DNA of 64,000 nt from Chitinophagaceae bacterium (GCA_016720565.1 JADKKJ010000011.1:434001-498000); one strand, 5' to 3'; positions 17,099 through 25,685 are shown, numbered from the stretch's first letter. Program-made: numbers and translations. The notes: generated by a model not told the origin, from the letters alone.

Positions 17099-17950
17099 CT
17101 ATTTAGCGGTGGGGCAATGGTAGGACTGCAGGTTGAAGGTAAGATGTACCATGGCGGTCAGGAACTGGTCTTTCTGTTTGCTGTACCCTCTTTGCAGTCC
17201 CGGATTGGTCACCGAAATAGGCTCGCCGAATTCATAAGAACGGTCGAATAAAAGATAGGCATCAGAAGGAGTACCATCTGCGGGGTTAACCGGAAAAATG
17301 GAAGGGTTTGGATAGGTCTTGCTTACATCATCCAGGTAATCGGTATTTGTGAAACGATGTAAGACTTCAAAACCAATATTAACCCGGGAATTGATAGCGT
17401 ATTTGAAACCGCCGCCGAAAGGAATACAGATCGCCATAGAGCTATAGGGTTTACTTCCCTGGCCCTCGGTTCCTAACGGACGAAGCATCACCTTCCTGCC
17501 CTGCAGGTAAGCATAAGGATCATAAGTGAACACACCTGCTCCAAACGTAACATAAGGAGTAAAACTATAATTAGGATCCCCGGGCATAAACCGGAAGAAA
17601 TTGAAATCGCCCTGTAACGTAAGTTCCCAAACCTTGGTGTTGAAACTAAGGTTGCGGGTTAGCATGTACTGGTTGAACTTATTGTATTTATCCGAATAAC
17701 CCAGCTGAGCAAAAGAAGCGCCAACGCGGAGGGCGATATAGTTACCAAAATTCTTACGGAAGAAAACGGTACCTGCCAGTTTGGCCCTGTTCAGTTTGGC
17801 TCTGGTATTCAGATCGCCAAAATAATGGCCGGCGCCAATACCGATACCAAATTCACCATCCTGAACGATCCCTTCCTGGGCTTGAAGTGCCGGGCCGTTT
17901 AAAACGGCGATGGCCAGAATGACAACTGCAACAAGGGTCTTTTTCATCAT
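17099..17950 (-). CDS. porG: PorG-like outer membrane protein (DUF6089)
   Basis: A 283-residue outer membrane beta-barrel protein with a signal peptide (MMKKTLVAVVILAIAV...LQAQ). The mature start GEFGIGIGAGHYFGDLN is typical of DUF6089/PorG, and strands such as NYIALRVGASFAQLGYSD and FTPYVTFGAGVFTYDPYA follow. PorG is a type IX secretion component of Porphyromonas and gliding Bacteroidota, and is generally encoded between nadK and uppS/bamA. That same order occurs here, which supports the call beyond sequence. Whether this strain has a complete T9SS cannot be judged from the window. Confidence 0.8.
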   Translation of the reverse strand: MMKKTLVAVVILAIAVLNGPALQAQEGIVQDGEFGIGIGAGHYFGDLNTRAKLNRAKLAGTVFFRKNFGNYIALRVGASFAQLGYSDKYNKFNQYMLTRNLSFNTKVWELTLQGDFNFFRFMPGDPNYSFTPYVTFGAGVFTYDPYAYLQGRKVMLRPLGTEGQGSKPYSSMAICIPFGGGFKYAINSRVNIGFEVLHRFTNTDYLDDVSKTYPNPSIFPVNPADGTPSDAYLLFDRSYEFGEPISVTNPGLQRGYSKQKDQFLTAMVHLTFNLQSYHCPTAK

Positions 17951-18019
17951 AAACGCTAAAATATGGTTGGGATCAATAGAACGCTAAAAATAACCAATTT
18001 CTTTTACCGCAGGTCAAAT

Positions 18020-18898
18020 TTAGTTTCGCTTATCCAGTCCCCAGGTCAGTTTATTCCTCAGGGTTTGAAGGAAATTGTTCTCAGAAAGCCGGGCCAGTTT
18101 AATATCAAAACTCTCTTTTCTAACGGCCAGCTGAACATTTTTGCTTACCACTTCCCCTCTTGAATCAAGCGAAACAATAATGTTTTCGGTACGGCTCTCC
18201 ACTTCAAAAGAAATGATATTATTATCAGGCACCACGATGGGCCTTACATTCAGGTTATGCGGGGCCACCGGGGTGATCACCAGGCTTCCCGAATCAGGGA
18301 ATACTACCGGTCCATTGCAGCTTAACGAGTAGCCGGTAGAGCCTGTAGGGGTAGCTACCAGCAAACCATCGGCCCAATAGGTATTTAAGAATTCGCCATT
18401 GAGATAAGTATGGATCTTGATCATGGCCGCAACATCCCTTTTATGGATAGAGAATTCATTCAGGGCATAAGGCACTTCACCAAACATGGGTATGTCTGCG
18501 TCAACATGTATCAGTGTACGCCGGTCTATAACATAGGTCCGGCCAACGATAGAACGAATGGCATGGGTGATCTCATCGCGGCCAATGCTGGCCAGGAAGC
18601 CCAATCGCCCCATATTGATTCCCATGATCGGGATCTCCTTATTACGAACCAGGGTCACCGTATCCAGCAAGGTACCGTCACCGCCCAGGCTGATGATGAA
18701 TTCAATGGATTCATCCAGTTCTTCGGAGCGATGGAAAACTTTTGTCGTGGCGGGTAAATGAAGCCTTTCCTTAACGTCCTCGAAAAAAGGTTGGAATATG
18801 ACCGGTTCGATCTTATTACGGTCCAGTTCGTCGAAAAAGAACTGAACATCTTTTTCCTGGCTGGCTTCAAGCACTCGGCTATAAATGGCTGCCTTCAA
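18020..18898 (-). CDS. nadK: NAD kinase
   Basis: A 292-residue ATP-NAD kinase making NADP+. The GGDGT motif (SLGGDGTLLD, about residues 70-79) and LVATPTGSTGYSLSCNGPV, with the second conserved block, are intact; the C-terminal all-beta domain follows. The first codon is TTG, directly after the TAA of the upstream Omp85-like gene, so translation is probably coupled. No better start is visible upstream in frame. Its neighbour porG lies 69 bp downstream. Confidence 0.95.
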   Translation of the reverse strand: MKAAIYSRVLEASQEKDVQFFFDELDRNKIEPVIFQPFFEDVKERLHLPATTKVFHRSEELDESIEFIISLGGDGTLLDTVTLVRNKEIPIMGINMGRLGFLASIGRDEITHAIRSIVGRTYVIDRRTLIHVDADIPMFGEVPYALNEFSIHKRDVAAMIKIHTYLNGEFLNTYWADGLLVATPTGSTGYSLSCNGPVVFPDSGSLVITPVAPHNLNVRPIVVPDNNIISFEVESRTENIIVSLDSRGEVVSKNVQLAVRKESFDIKLARLSENNFLQTLRNKLTWGLDKRN

Positions 18899-20284
18899 TT
18901 AAAATATTGATTTGGAATGCAAAAATAGCCCGTTTTGACCTAACTGGTTGAAAGACCATTCCAGTTTGATCACTATATCGTAAATAGTAACGATGTCGAG
19001 GCCTACTCCACCCGACATCAATAACCTGTTTGTTAGGGAATTGTCTCCTTCCTGGGGATTATATACATAGCCCGTATTTCCATAGATCTTTCCATATACC
19101 CTGAAGGGGATTCGTTCTCCTACCAGTCTTTTCCTGAAATGCGGGCTGCGAAAGGAAAGGCTGACCAACTGCCTTGCGAAACTGGCTTTTGCGAATCCGC
19201 CGGCCACCCCATCGATCACATTATATTCATAGCCCTGGAGAAATGCATCGCCATACCCCAGGAAACGCTGGGAGGACCAGGGTTGTTTAAATGGCAGATT
19301 AATACTTCCATAAGCGGTAGCCTGTATAAATGATCTTTCATTTAATGGGAAATAACGAGTGCCTATCATATGCAGGTGCCAGAGGTTAATGATATTATTC
19401 AGGCCGCTTTTACTGAGTTGTATACGGGTGGCAGCCCCATTTGTGGGATAAGGATTATAGTCCATGTTCACGTAATCATAGCTATAATAGAAAACAGGAA
19501 AGCCAATGCTTTTTCTTCCCCCTTTAAAATACTCAGGATTCAAATCGATCACGGTATCACTGACCCTCTCCGAACTGAAATTGACCCCAAACATATGGCG
19601 GGAATACAGGGCCTTGCGATAGGTCATGGCCAGGTTAGCGCTGGTAAAACTGCGAACGAATCTTGAATCTTTCCAGAAAAGCTGTTTGTTCTCGATCGTA
19701 TTATAATTTACCTCCCTTGCCTTTCCGGTAGCAAATGAAGAATTAAAACCCCATCGCATTTTGCGGTCAATGTAAAGCCGGTTATAACTGAAGGATAGCT
19801 GCCTGGTATACCCTGTGATCAAATTGACCCTGAGTTTATCATTCAATCCTGAAAAATTATTATGCTTTAATTTGATCCCATAGTTCAAACGGGATAGGTC
19901 ACCATTATTTTCGACCAGCCATTGGTTCAGGTTACGATCCACGGGTTTCAGGTAGGGCATCGGGAATAAATACCACCTTTCTTTGAGGTCTACCACCACA
20001 TCCACTGAACTGCTGTCATATGGCAGTTCACTTACACGTACCGAATGAAAGAGGGAAGTATTGATCAATTGCTCCTGCGCATCTTTCAGCAAGGCAGGTA
20101 ATTCAGCTTTGGTAATAACTTCACCGGCCCTGAAGGGCATTTCCCTTATTATGATAGAGGACCTTGTATGATTATTGCCCCGGATGATGATATCATGTAT
20201 GGCCAGATCTTGCGCAGTCAGGGAGCCTGCGAAAAACAGCTGCAGCAGAAACAGCAGCTTCCTCATGGTACCGGTTTTTTTCAT
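18899..20284 (-). CDS. Omp85-like outer membrane protein with one POTRA domain
   Basis: About 461 residues. A signal peptide (...FLLQLFFAGSLTAQ) is followed by a single POTRA-like domain (IHDIIIRGNNHTRSSIIIREMPFRAGE to VVVDLKERWYLFP, about residues 25-105) and a beta-barrel with a C-terminal strand KLEWSFNQLGQNGLFLHSKSIF. It resembles a minimal Omp85/TpsB-like translocation protein; BamA itself has several POTRAs. Partner and substrate are unknown. It is directly coupled to nadK. Starts at 20284 or 20266 both give good signal peptides. Confidence 0.75.
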   Translation of the reverse strand: MKKTGTMRKLLFLLQLFFAGSLTAQDLAIHDIIIRGNNHTRSSIIIREMPFRAGEVITKAELPALLKDAQEQLINTSLFHSVRVSELPYDSSSVDVVVDLKERWYLFPMPYLKPVDRNLNQWLVENNGDLSRLNYGIKLKHNNFSGLNDKLRVNLITGYTRQLSFSYNRLYIDRKMRWGFNSSFATGKAREVNYNTIENKQLFWKDSRFVRSFTSANLAMTYRKALYSRHMFGVNFSSERVSDTVIDLNPEYFKGGRKSIGFPVFYYSYDYVNMDYNPYPTNGAATRIQLSKSGLNNIINLWHLHMIGTRYFPLNERSFIQATAYGSINLPFKQPWSSQRFLGYGDAFLQGYEYNVIDGVAGGFAKASFARQLVSLSFRSPHFRKRLVGERIPFRVYGKIYGNTGYVYNPQEGDNSLTNRLLMSGGVGLDIVTIYDIVIKLEWSFNQLGQNGLFLHSKSIF

Positions 20285-20339
20285 GATCGTCGCTAAATTA
20301 ATCATATAGCGGTAAGAAAAAGAAGAAAACCGTACCAGC

Positions 20340-21005
20340 TTAGCCTATGTTAAGGTAATTCATCAGATTATCGTAATTGGTACGCAGATCGTTTTCGTAG
20401 ATCTCTTCACCAAAGAAATATTTGACGTTGTATTCGTAGCGTTGGAAAGTAGCCACGATATCCGATATCTCGGGTTTATTGATGCGGATGGTGACCTGCA
20501 TCATCCCGTTTTCTGCATCATTGGAAGTATTAAGCTGTGTGATCTGCGCGTCGTTGGTCTCTACCAGTTTACTGATCTCATTGAATGAATATTGATTGCT
20601 GGGCAGTTCAAGTACGATCAGTCCGCCAGGTTCGCTGAGGCTCATAAAATCAGCCGCATGCTTCAGCAGGTCGGAATAGGAAACGATGCCCAGGTATTCA
20701 TTTTTTTCATCCACCACCGGAACAAGGCTTAGCCCGTTTTCTGCAGCCATTTGAACCGCTTTCAGGAAATGGTCATTGGCTTTTACAGAAAAACCGGTAA
20801 AGGATTGCTCCATGGAAGAAATGGGGTCATGGTCATTTTCTGCCTGCAGCAGGTCGTCTTCACTGATCATTCCCAGGTATTTTTCCGCTTCAACGATAGG
20901 AAGATGGGCCACATGGTGCTCATTCATCAGTTCAAGCCCAAGGTGTATTTTATCCTGTGGAACCAGGAATGGAATAGATTGAGTAAGTAGTTCATGGGTT
21001 AACAT
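20340..21005 (-). CDS. CBS-pair protein with ACT-like C-terminus
   Basis: A 221-residue cytosolic protein. Two CBS motifs occupy residues 1-125 (MNEHHVAHLPIVEAEKYLGMISEDDLL and AENGLSLVPVVDEKNEYLGIVSYSDLL). The C-terminal segment from about 130 (GGLIVLELPSNQYSFNEISKLVETN...) looks like an ACT-type fold. Such pairs bind adenylates and sense energy state. Homologs are commonly found beside nadK in Bacteroidota, but a direct link to NADP synthesis is inference. No enzymatic residues are visible. Confidence 0.85.
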   Translation of the reverse strand: MLTHELLTQSIPFLVPQDKIHLGLELMNEHHVAHLPIVEAEKYLGMISEDDLLQAENDHDPISSMEQSFTGFSVKANDHFLKAVQMAAENGLSLVPVVDEKNEYLGIVSYSDLLKHAADFMSLSEPGGLIVLELPSNQYSFNEISKLVETNDAQITQLNTSNDAENGMMQVTIRINKPEISDIVATFQRYEYNVKYFFGEEIYENDLRTNYDNLMNYLNIG

Positions 21006-21061
21006 GGATAGCGGCTTTATTTATGACTTATCCTGCAATGGTAACCAAAAGACAACCGGGA

Positions 21062-21838
21062 TCAGGAAACTGTTGCAGGCTCATTGAGCTTTTTCAAAAA
21101 CTTATGCAGTATCGCATTAAATTCTGCCGGCACTTCCATCATCGGCGCATGCCCGCATTTATCAACAAAATGAAGTTCGCTGTTCGGGATCAGTTTATTG
21201 AATTCCTTGGCCACGAATGGTGGAGTAATGATATCATTATTTCCCCAGATCAGCAAGGTAGGTTGTTTTATCTGGTTCAATTCCTCTCCCAGGTTATTGC
21301 GTATGGCGCTCTTTGCAAGCGCGATGATCTTGATAGCTTTAATGCGGTTATTAGTGATACTGTAAACTTCATCAACTAATTCTTCTGTAGCAGTTTTTGG
21401 ATCATAGAAAGTTAGCTCTGTTTTTTTCCGGATATATTCCCTGTCGCCTCTTTTAGGATAACTATCTCCCATACCATTCTCAAACAAGCCTGAACTTCCG
21501 GTAAGTATCAGCGAACGTACCCTTTCCGGATGTTTGAGCGTGTGCACAAGGGCAACATGGCCCCCAAGTGAATTTCCCAGCAAATGAACATCTTTCAGGT
21601 CTTTAGCCTCCAGAAAACGATGTACGAATTTTGCCAAACCTCCTACCGAGGTATGCAGAATATCCATTTCCAGTAATGGCATAATGGGAACCACCACTTT
21701 GTAATGCTGGCGGAAATATTCTATGAGGTCGGTAAAATTGCTCAGCGCACCAAAAAGGCCATGCAGAAGCACCAGTGGTTCACCGCTGCCTTCTTCCACG
21801 TATTTGAACTTATCCAGTTGCTTTATTTCGTAATCCAT
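21062..21838 (-). CDS. alpha/beta-fold hydrolase
   Basis: A 258-residue cytosolic hydrolase: oxyanion region LLHGLFGALSNF (about 24-35), nucleophile Ser90 in GNSLGG, acid Asp in WGNNDIITP and His in DKCGHAPMMEVP. It has the canonical core with a modest cap domain. The substrate could be an ester, an acyl-CoA-type thioester or a C-C bond; sequence alone does not decide. It appears monocistronic, between the CBS protein and cvpA. Confidence 0.85.
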   Translation of the reverse strand: MDYEIKQLDKFKYVEEGSGEPLVLLHGLFGALSNFTDLIEYFRQHYKVVVPIMPLLEMDILHTSVGGLAKFVHRFLEAKDLKDVHLLGNSLGGHVALVHTLKHPERVRSLILTGSSGLFENGMGDSYPKRGDREYIRKKTELTFYDPKTATEELVDEVYSITNNRIKAIKIIALAKSAIRNNLGEELNQIKQPTLLIWGNNDIITPPFVAKEFNKLIPNSELHFVDKCGHAPMMEVPAEFNAILHKFLKKLNEPATVS

Positions 21839-21962
21839 GCAGTCAATTCTGAGTTTAGCTCATAATCGAGGCTAAAATAGTCGTTTTCAGGCAAAAAATA
21901 TGCGACCATGCTCATAACAAATACGAACGGTCAGTAGTTAAATTAAAAATGTCGTTGAAAAT

Positions 21963-22505
21963 TCAGCGGGGCGGGAGTTGTTGCGCAACCTTTCCAAAAA
22001 AATCTTCCAGTTGCTGGAACATGTCTTTGAACCAGGGCAATACCTGCCCAAGCCAGTTAATTACCCGCGGACCCCATGGGGCTATATATTCATAAAGCCG
22101 GGATTCACCTATGGTATCCGGGCCAAACCATTTCATTTTCTCGGCGTAAAAGAGAAAGATGCTGAAAATAAGCGTGTAAATAATGACATAACAGATCATT
22201 CCTCCCAGCCGGTTCAACCATCCCAGCATTACCATTTTAATGGAGGACTCAATGGCTTTGGCAGCCAGCCAAACCAAGATGATCACCGCAATAAAAACTA
22301 TGATAAAAGATATAACGGGCAACCAGGGCCCGGATATTTTACCTGATCGTTCCAGGTAACCGGCTACCAGAACGGATAATTTGATCGCGGCAGCCAGTCC
22401 AATAAAAATGGCCAGTAACGAGAATAGTCCAAGGATCAATCCCTGCCTGTAACCCTTCCAGAGGGCCAGTACGATCAGGATACAAAAGACTATGTCTATA
22501 AGCAT
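21963..22505 (-). CDS. cvpA: CvpA family membrane protein
   Basis: A 180-residue inner membrane protein with four hydrophobic segments in the first 130 residues (for example LIDIVFCILIVLALWKGYRQG at the start) and the CvpA pattern of an amphipathic C-terminal part. CvpA was first linked to colicin V production in E. coli and has later been tied to envelope and bile stress; its molecular role is unclear. The start is 2 bp from the end of the YqeY gene, so they are probably cotranscribed. Confidence 0.85.
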   Translation of the reverse strand: MLIDIVFCILIVLALWKGYRQGLILGLFSLLAIFIGLAAAIKLSVLVAGYLERSGKISGPWLPVISFIIVFIAVIILVWLAAKAIESSIKMVMLGWLNRLGGMICYVIIYTLIFSIFLFYAEKMKWFGPDTIGESRLYEYIAPWGPRVINWLGQVLPWFKDMFQQLEDFFGKVAQQLPPR

Positions 22506-22506
22506 A

Positions 22507-22962
22507 TCAGCTTTTTGCCAATAACTCTTTTACCAGAGCGGAAATTGTCTTGCCATCTGCTTTTCCTGCCAGTTGTTTGGAAGCAAGGCCCATTACCTTT
22601 CCCATATCGCCGGGGCCGGTGGCGCCAGTTGCGCTGATGATTGCCTGGAGTTCTTCCCTGATCTCTTCCTGGCTCATTTGTTTTGGCAGGAATTTCGAGA
22701 TCACAGCGATCTCTTCTTCTTCTTTTTTCGCCAGATCTGCACGGTTTTGCTGCTGAAAGATCTCCAATGAGTCCTTCCGCTGTTTCACCAGTTTCTGGAG
22801 CAGCTTGATCTCCTCATCTTCGGAGATATCCCCTTTTCCCCCCTCTGCTGTCTTCGCTAATAAAATCGCAGCTTTTACGGCGCGCAAACTTCTTAACGCG
22901 GCCTCATCTTTTGCGATCATGGCTGCTTTCAGGTCAGTCATTATTTTCTGTTCCAGGCTCAT
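22507..22962 (-). CDS. YqeY/GatB-like domain protein
   Basis: A 151-residue helical protein resembling the C-terminal tRNA-binding domain of GatB: MSLEQKIMTDLKAAMIAKDE, LRSLRAVKAAILLAKT, EEEIAVISKFLPKQMSQEEI and MGKVMGLASKQLAGKADGKTIS are typical. Standalone YqeY proteins have no established function. The start at 22962 is chosen because the frame upstream lacks family similarity. It lies between gldC and cvpA on the same strand. Confidence 0.92.
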   Translation of the reverse strand: MSLEQKIMTDLKAAMIAKDEAALRSLRAVKAAILLAKTAEGGKGDISEDEEIKLLQKLVKQRKDSLEIFQQQNRADLAKKEEEEIAVISKFLPKQMSQEEIREELQAIISATGATGPGDMGKVMGLASKQLAGKADGKTISALVKELLAKS

Positions 22963-23012
22963 AAAAAAAATTTGTTTAGTTAAACACGAACATTCAACCC
23001 TAAGGCTGCATA

Positions 23013-23363
23013 TCAACCGGCTTTATTTTCCTTCAGTTGTTTTTCCCTGAATTTCTCATAGAAGCCTTTGGCAAAGGTTTTCATTTCCTCCACCTGGTCC
23101 CCGTATTTTGTGGCACGACCATAGGTATCTGCCATGGTCATCAGGGTCTGATAAAAGAAATCAGCCATTTCATCTATCATCATGTCTTTGGTCCATAGGT
23201 CGATCCTTAACGCGGCTTTATCCGCGCTGTCCCAGAATGCGATCATCATGGCCTTGGCCTGCTGCGCTTTTTCGGCGCTGGTATCGGAGGCCGACCATTG
23301 AATTTGCGAAGGGATCTTTTGTTCATCGGTGAATACGTCGATAATAATAGAAGATTTATGCAT
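23013..23363 (-). CDS. gldC: gliding motility protein GldC
   Basis: A 116-residue soluble protein beginning MHKSSIIIDVFTDEQKIPSQIQWSASD, with the GldC pattern MIAFWDSADKAALRIDLWTKDMMIDEMADFFYQT and a charged C-terminus. GldC is a small cytosolic accessory protein important, but not essential, for gliding in Flavobacterium; it also occurs in non-gliding Bacteroidota. The open frame extends 21 codons upstream, but the match begins at 23363, and a TAATTTTG -7 element lies 18 nt before that ATG. Confidence 0.88.
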   Translation of the reverse strand: MHKSSIIIDVFTDEQKIPSQIQWSASDTSAEKAQQAKAMMIAFWDSADKAALRIDLWTKDMMIDEMADFFYQTLMTMADTYGRATKYGDQVEEMKTFAKGFYEKFREKQLKENKAG

Positions 23364-23381
23364 ACCTGTTTTTAAGGAGCA

Positions 23382-23389
23382 CAAAATTA
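23382..23389 (-). promoter_or_regulatory. -7 element for gldC
   Basis: TAATTTTG on the minus strand, an exact TAnnTTTG match, 18 nt before the gldC ATG and just after the glycosyltransferase stop region. Confidence 0.5.
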
Positions 23390-23395
23390 AATGAA

Positions 23396-24544
23396 TTATG
23401 CCAGAGCTTTCATCATTGCTTCCCAAAGCAATCTGGCGCTTCGGTCCCAGGTAAAAGGAATTGCCACCAGTTTACCTTTTTCTATCAATGAATTTCGAAG
23501 CGATTCATCCTTATAGATCCGCATCATTTGACTGGCAATGGAGGCAGGCTGCGCAGGATCAGCATAAAGAGCAGCCTCGCCGGCTATTTCCTGCATGGCA
23601 GAATTTTCACTGGTAATGACCGGAACGCCTGAACACATAGCCTCCAGCACAGGCACGCCAAATCCTTCATGAAGCGAAGGATAGACGAGGGCATAGGCCG
23701 CGGCAGTGATCTCCACCAACTCTTCCTCTTTCACATAGCCCGTCAGCACAACATCTTCCCGGTATTTATAATGTTTCAGATCCTGTAAAAACCCTTCGTA
23801 TTTCCAGGCAAGCCTTCCTGTCAATACCAGTTTCATAGAGGATCGCTGTCTTTTCTTGAACTGTGAAAATGCGCGAAGCAGGTTGATCAGGTTCTTCCTG
23901 GGATGAATCGCCCCGGTAAAAAGGAAATAATCCTTTCCTTCTGTATAATGGTTCTTGGTGGTCTCCCTTTTTTCAAGATCGCGGGGGGAAAACTGTTGTT
24001 TTACTCCATTGTATACTACATCGATCTTGCCTTTTGCCTCAGGAAAATGGTTGATGATATCCGTTTTGGAAAATTCAGAAACGGTGGCGAGTGACCTTGC
24101 CTTTTGGATGAACCGGGCGGTATATCTCCGGTAAAAATAACGGTGCGACCGTTTATTGAATCCCGGAAAATGCAGATAAGAAAGATCATGAAGCACCAGG
24201 CATTGGGGAATGGAAGTGGAAAGGGAACAGAAACCATCCGGCGATAAAAAAATATCTGCTTTCCATTTCTTAAGTATTACCGGAACCCTGAGGTCGTACC
24301 AGAGTTTCCAGAGGAGTGGATGCCTGGCAGCAGGACCGCAAACAATTCCTTTTACATTGGGACCGTAAATGAATTTGGGATCAAAAGGGCGGTCAAAAAT
24401 AAAAAGGAAATCGGCCTCAGGATGTTCTTTAACTATCCTCTTTAAACATTCATCTGTGAAATGACCCATGCCTTCCAGGTAATCCGGCAAAAGCAGCCGG
24501 GTGTTCACTGCAATTCTGATTTTTTCTGATGATTGGTCGGGCAT
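23396..24544 (-). CDS. GT4-family glycosyltransferase
   Basis: A 382-residue GT-B retaining glycosyltransferase. The C-terminal nucleotide-sugar half has GAIHPRKNLINLLRAFSQF (about 210) and the EX7E-like block SLHEGFGVPVLEAMCSGVPVITS (about 305). The N-terminal acceptor domain begins KIRIAVNTRLL. The likely role is envelope polysaccharide or glycolipid synthesis, but donor and acceptor are unknown and there is no polysaccharide cluster around it. Its -7 element TATATTTG ends 5 nt before ATG, which suggests a leaderless mRNA. Confidence 0.9.
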   Translation of the reverse strand: MPDQSSEKIRIAVNTRLLLPDYLEGMGHFTDECLKRIVKEHPEADFLFIFDRPFDPKFIYGPNVKGIVCGPAARHPLLWKLWYDLRVPVILKKWKADIFLSPDGFCSLSTSIPQCLVLHDLSYLHFPGFNKRSHRYFYRRYTARFIQKARSLATVSEFSKTDIINHFPEAKGKIDVVYNGVKQQFSPRDLEKRETTKNHYTEGKDYFLFTGAIHPRKNLINLLRAFSQFKKRQRSSMKLVLTGRLAWKYEGFLQDLKHYKYREDVVLTGYVKEEELVEITAAAYALVYPSLHEGFGVPVLEAMCSGVPVITSENSAMQEIAGEAALYADPAQPASIASQMMRIYKDESLRNSLIEKGKLVAIPFTWDRSARLLWEAMMKALA

Positions 24545-24549
24545 TCAGG

Positions 24550-24557
24550 CAAATATA
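24550..24557 (-). promoter_or_regulatory. -7 element for the GT4 gene, likely leaderless
   Basis: TATATTTG on the minus strand, an exact match, with only 5 nt between its G and the ATG. Confidence 0.55.
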
Positions 24558-24890
24558 GTTTTCAATATTTTGTTACTGGTGTGTAGATTTTTCTCTACAT
24601 TTTTTTGATAAAGGGGAATGGAATCTTCAAATTTTACTTCCAGATTACAATTTCAGATAGAATTCATTTGTAGGCATAGCAAATATGGTTTTCTTTTGCC
24701 TTGGTATCAATTTTGCAAATGAATTTATACCTGTCGCCGGGTAAAATATTTGTCCAAATTTGGACACAGACCTGAAAAGTCTTTAAACGACCTCTTAGGT
24801 GGAAGAGGATGGTGGCTTGTAAAAGGGGTCCTGGTTCGGGGCCCCTTTCTTTTGCCCTTTTTTGAACGATTAGCACTTCCCGATTTCTTT
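24558..24890. other. 333-nt noncoding gap with palindromes and hairpins
   Basis: No credible gene is present; the minus-strand open frame here is a shadow crossing the DUF4290 gene. Three structures stand out: a perfect 16-bp palindrome TGTCCAAATTTGGACA (24751-24766); a 6-bp hairpin CCTCTT/AAGAGG (24791-24808); and a stronger hairpin with arms near 24822-24831 and 24839-24848 (AAAGGGGTCC pairing GGGCCCCTTT with one G-T pair), followed by TCTTTTG. Together they could be a regulated leader or a small RNA read on the plus strand. Confidence 0.5.
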
Positions 24891-24893
24891 TTC

Positions 24894-24901
24894 TATTTTT
24901 G
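24894..24901 (+). promoter_or_regulatory. -7 element for the DUF4290 gene
   Basis: TATTTTTG, an exact TAnnTTTG match, ending 14 nt before the ATG at 24916. Confidence 0.5.
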
Positions 24902-24915
24902 CCCTTTACAAGTAT

Positions 24916-25611
24916 ATGCAATACAACACTTCCCGTAACCAACTCATCATGCGTGAGTATGGCAGGCATGTCCAGAAAATGGTGGAACATATCCTCACCA
25001 TTGAAGATCCGGAGCGTCGCCAGGCCAATGCTTATGCAGCTATTGAACTGATGGGTTTCCTGAATCCTCACCTTAAGAATGTTGAAGATTTTCGCCATAA
25101 GCTCTGGGACCATCTGTTCCTGATCGCTGATTTCAATTTGGATGTAAAATCTCCTTATCCCATTCCCACCAGGGAGTCACTTAAGGCAAAGCCCGACCCC
25201 CTGCCTTACCCCAAGAGATATCCTAAATTCTCTCACCTTGGTAAGAACCTGGAAGAAATAATCAATAAGGCGCTTAAAGAGGAGAACCCCGACAAAAAAC
25301 TGGGTTTTGCCAACGCGATCGCTTACTATATGAAACTGGCCTATAATAACTGGCATAAAGAACAGGTTCATGATGACGCTATTCAAAGTGAACTGAACAA
25401 TATTACCCAGGGCCAGCTCACCTTCACTAATACGCCTTACGTAAAGGCTTTCCGTCCACAACCGGAAAACAATGACCGCGGACGCGGAGGTTATGGCAAA
25501 CGCGGAGGCAAGTTCCAGCAACGCGGAGGCGGTGGCGGTGGCGGACAAAGAAGAGATAACCGCGATAACCGCGGCGGCGGTGGAGGTGGTTTTAAAAAGA
25601 AAAGATTTTAA
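24916..25611 (+). CDS. DUF4290 protein with Gly/Arg-rich tail
   Basis: A 231-residue protein. Residues 1-175 form the Bacteroidota-specific DUF4290 domain (MQYNTSRNQLIMREYGRHVQ, ANAYAAIELMGFLNPHL, KLWDHLFLIADFNLDVKSPYP). The C-terminal 45 residues are an RGG-like tail (RGRGGYGKRGGKFQQRGG, a Gly run, then RRDNRDNRGG and a KKKRF end). Such tails bind RNA or promote condensation in other proteins; the function of DUF4290 is unknown. It is cytosolic. A terminator-like hairpin follows at 25663-25683. Confidence 0.88.
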   Translation: MQYNTSRNQLIMREYGRHVQKMVEHILTIEDPERRQANAYAAIELMGFLNPHLKNVEDFRHKLWDHLFLIADFNLDVKSPYPIPTRESLKAKPDPLPYPKRYPKFSHLGKNLEEIINKALKEENPDKKLGFANAIAYYMKLAYNNWHKEQVHDDAIQSELNNITQGQLTFTNTPYVKAFRPQPENNDRGRGGYGKRGGKFQQRGGGGGGGQRRDNRDNRGGGGGGFKKKRF

Positions 25612-25662
25612 GAACCATTAGCGATCAGGGTTTAGTCTAAACTTATTTTAGAAGATAATTAG

Positions 25663-25683
25663 GAAGCCGGTAATGCCGGCTTC
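25663..25683 (+). terminator. hairpin after the DUF4290 gene
   Basis: GAAGCCGG/CCGGCTTC, an 8-bp perfect stem with TAATG loop, followed by TATATTTTTG. A likely terminator; the trailing sequence also contains the -7 element of murA. Confidence 0.75.
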
Positions 25684-25685
25684 TA

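Noticed and set aside
24664..25113. 149-codon minus-strand open frame across the DUF4290 start
   Set aside because: It lies antisense to the conserved DUF4290 N-terminus, has no recognisable motif, and includes the palindrome/hairpin region.
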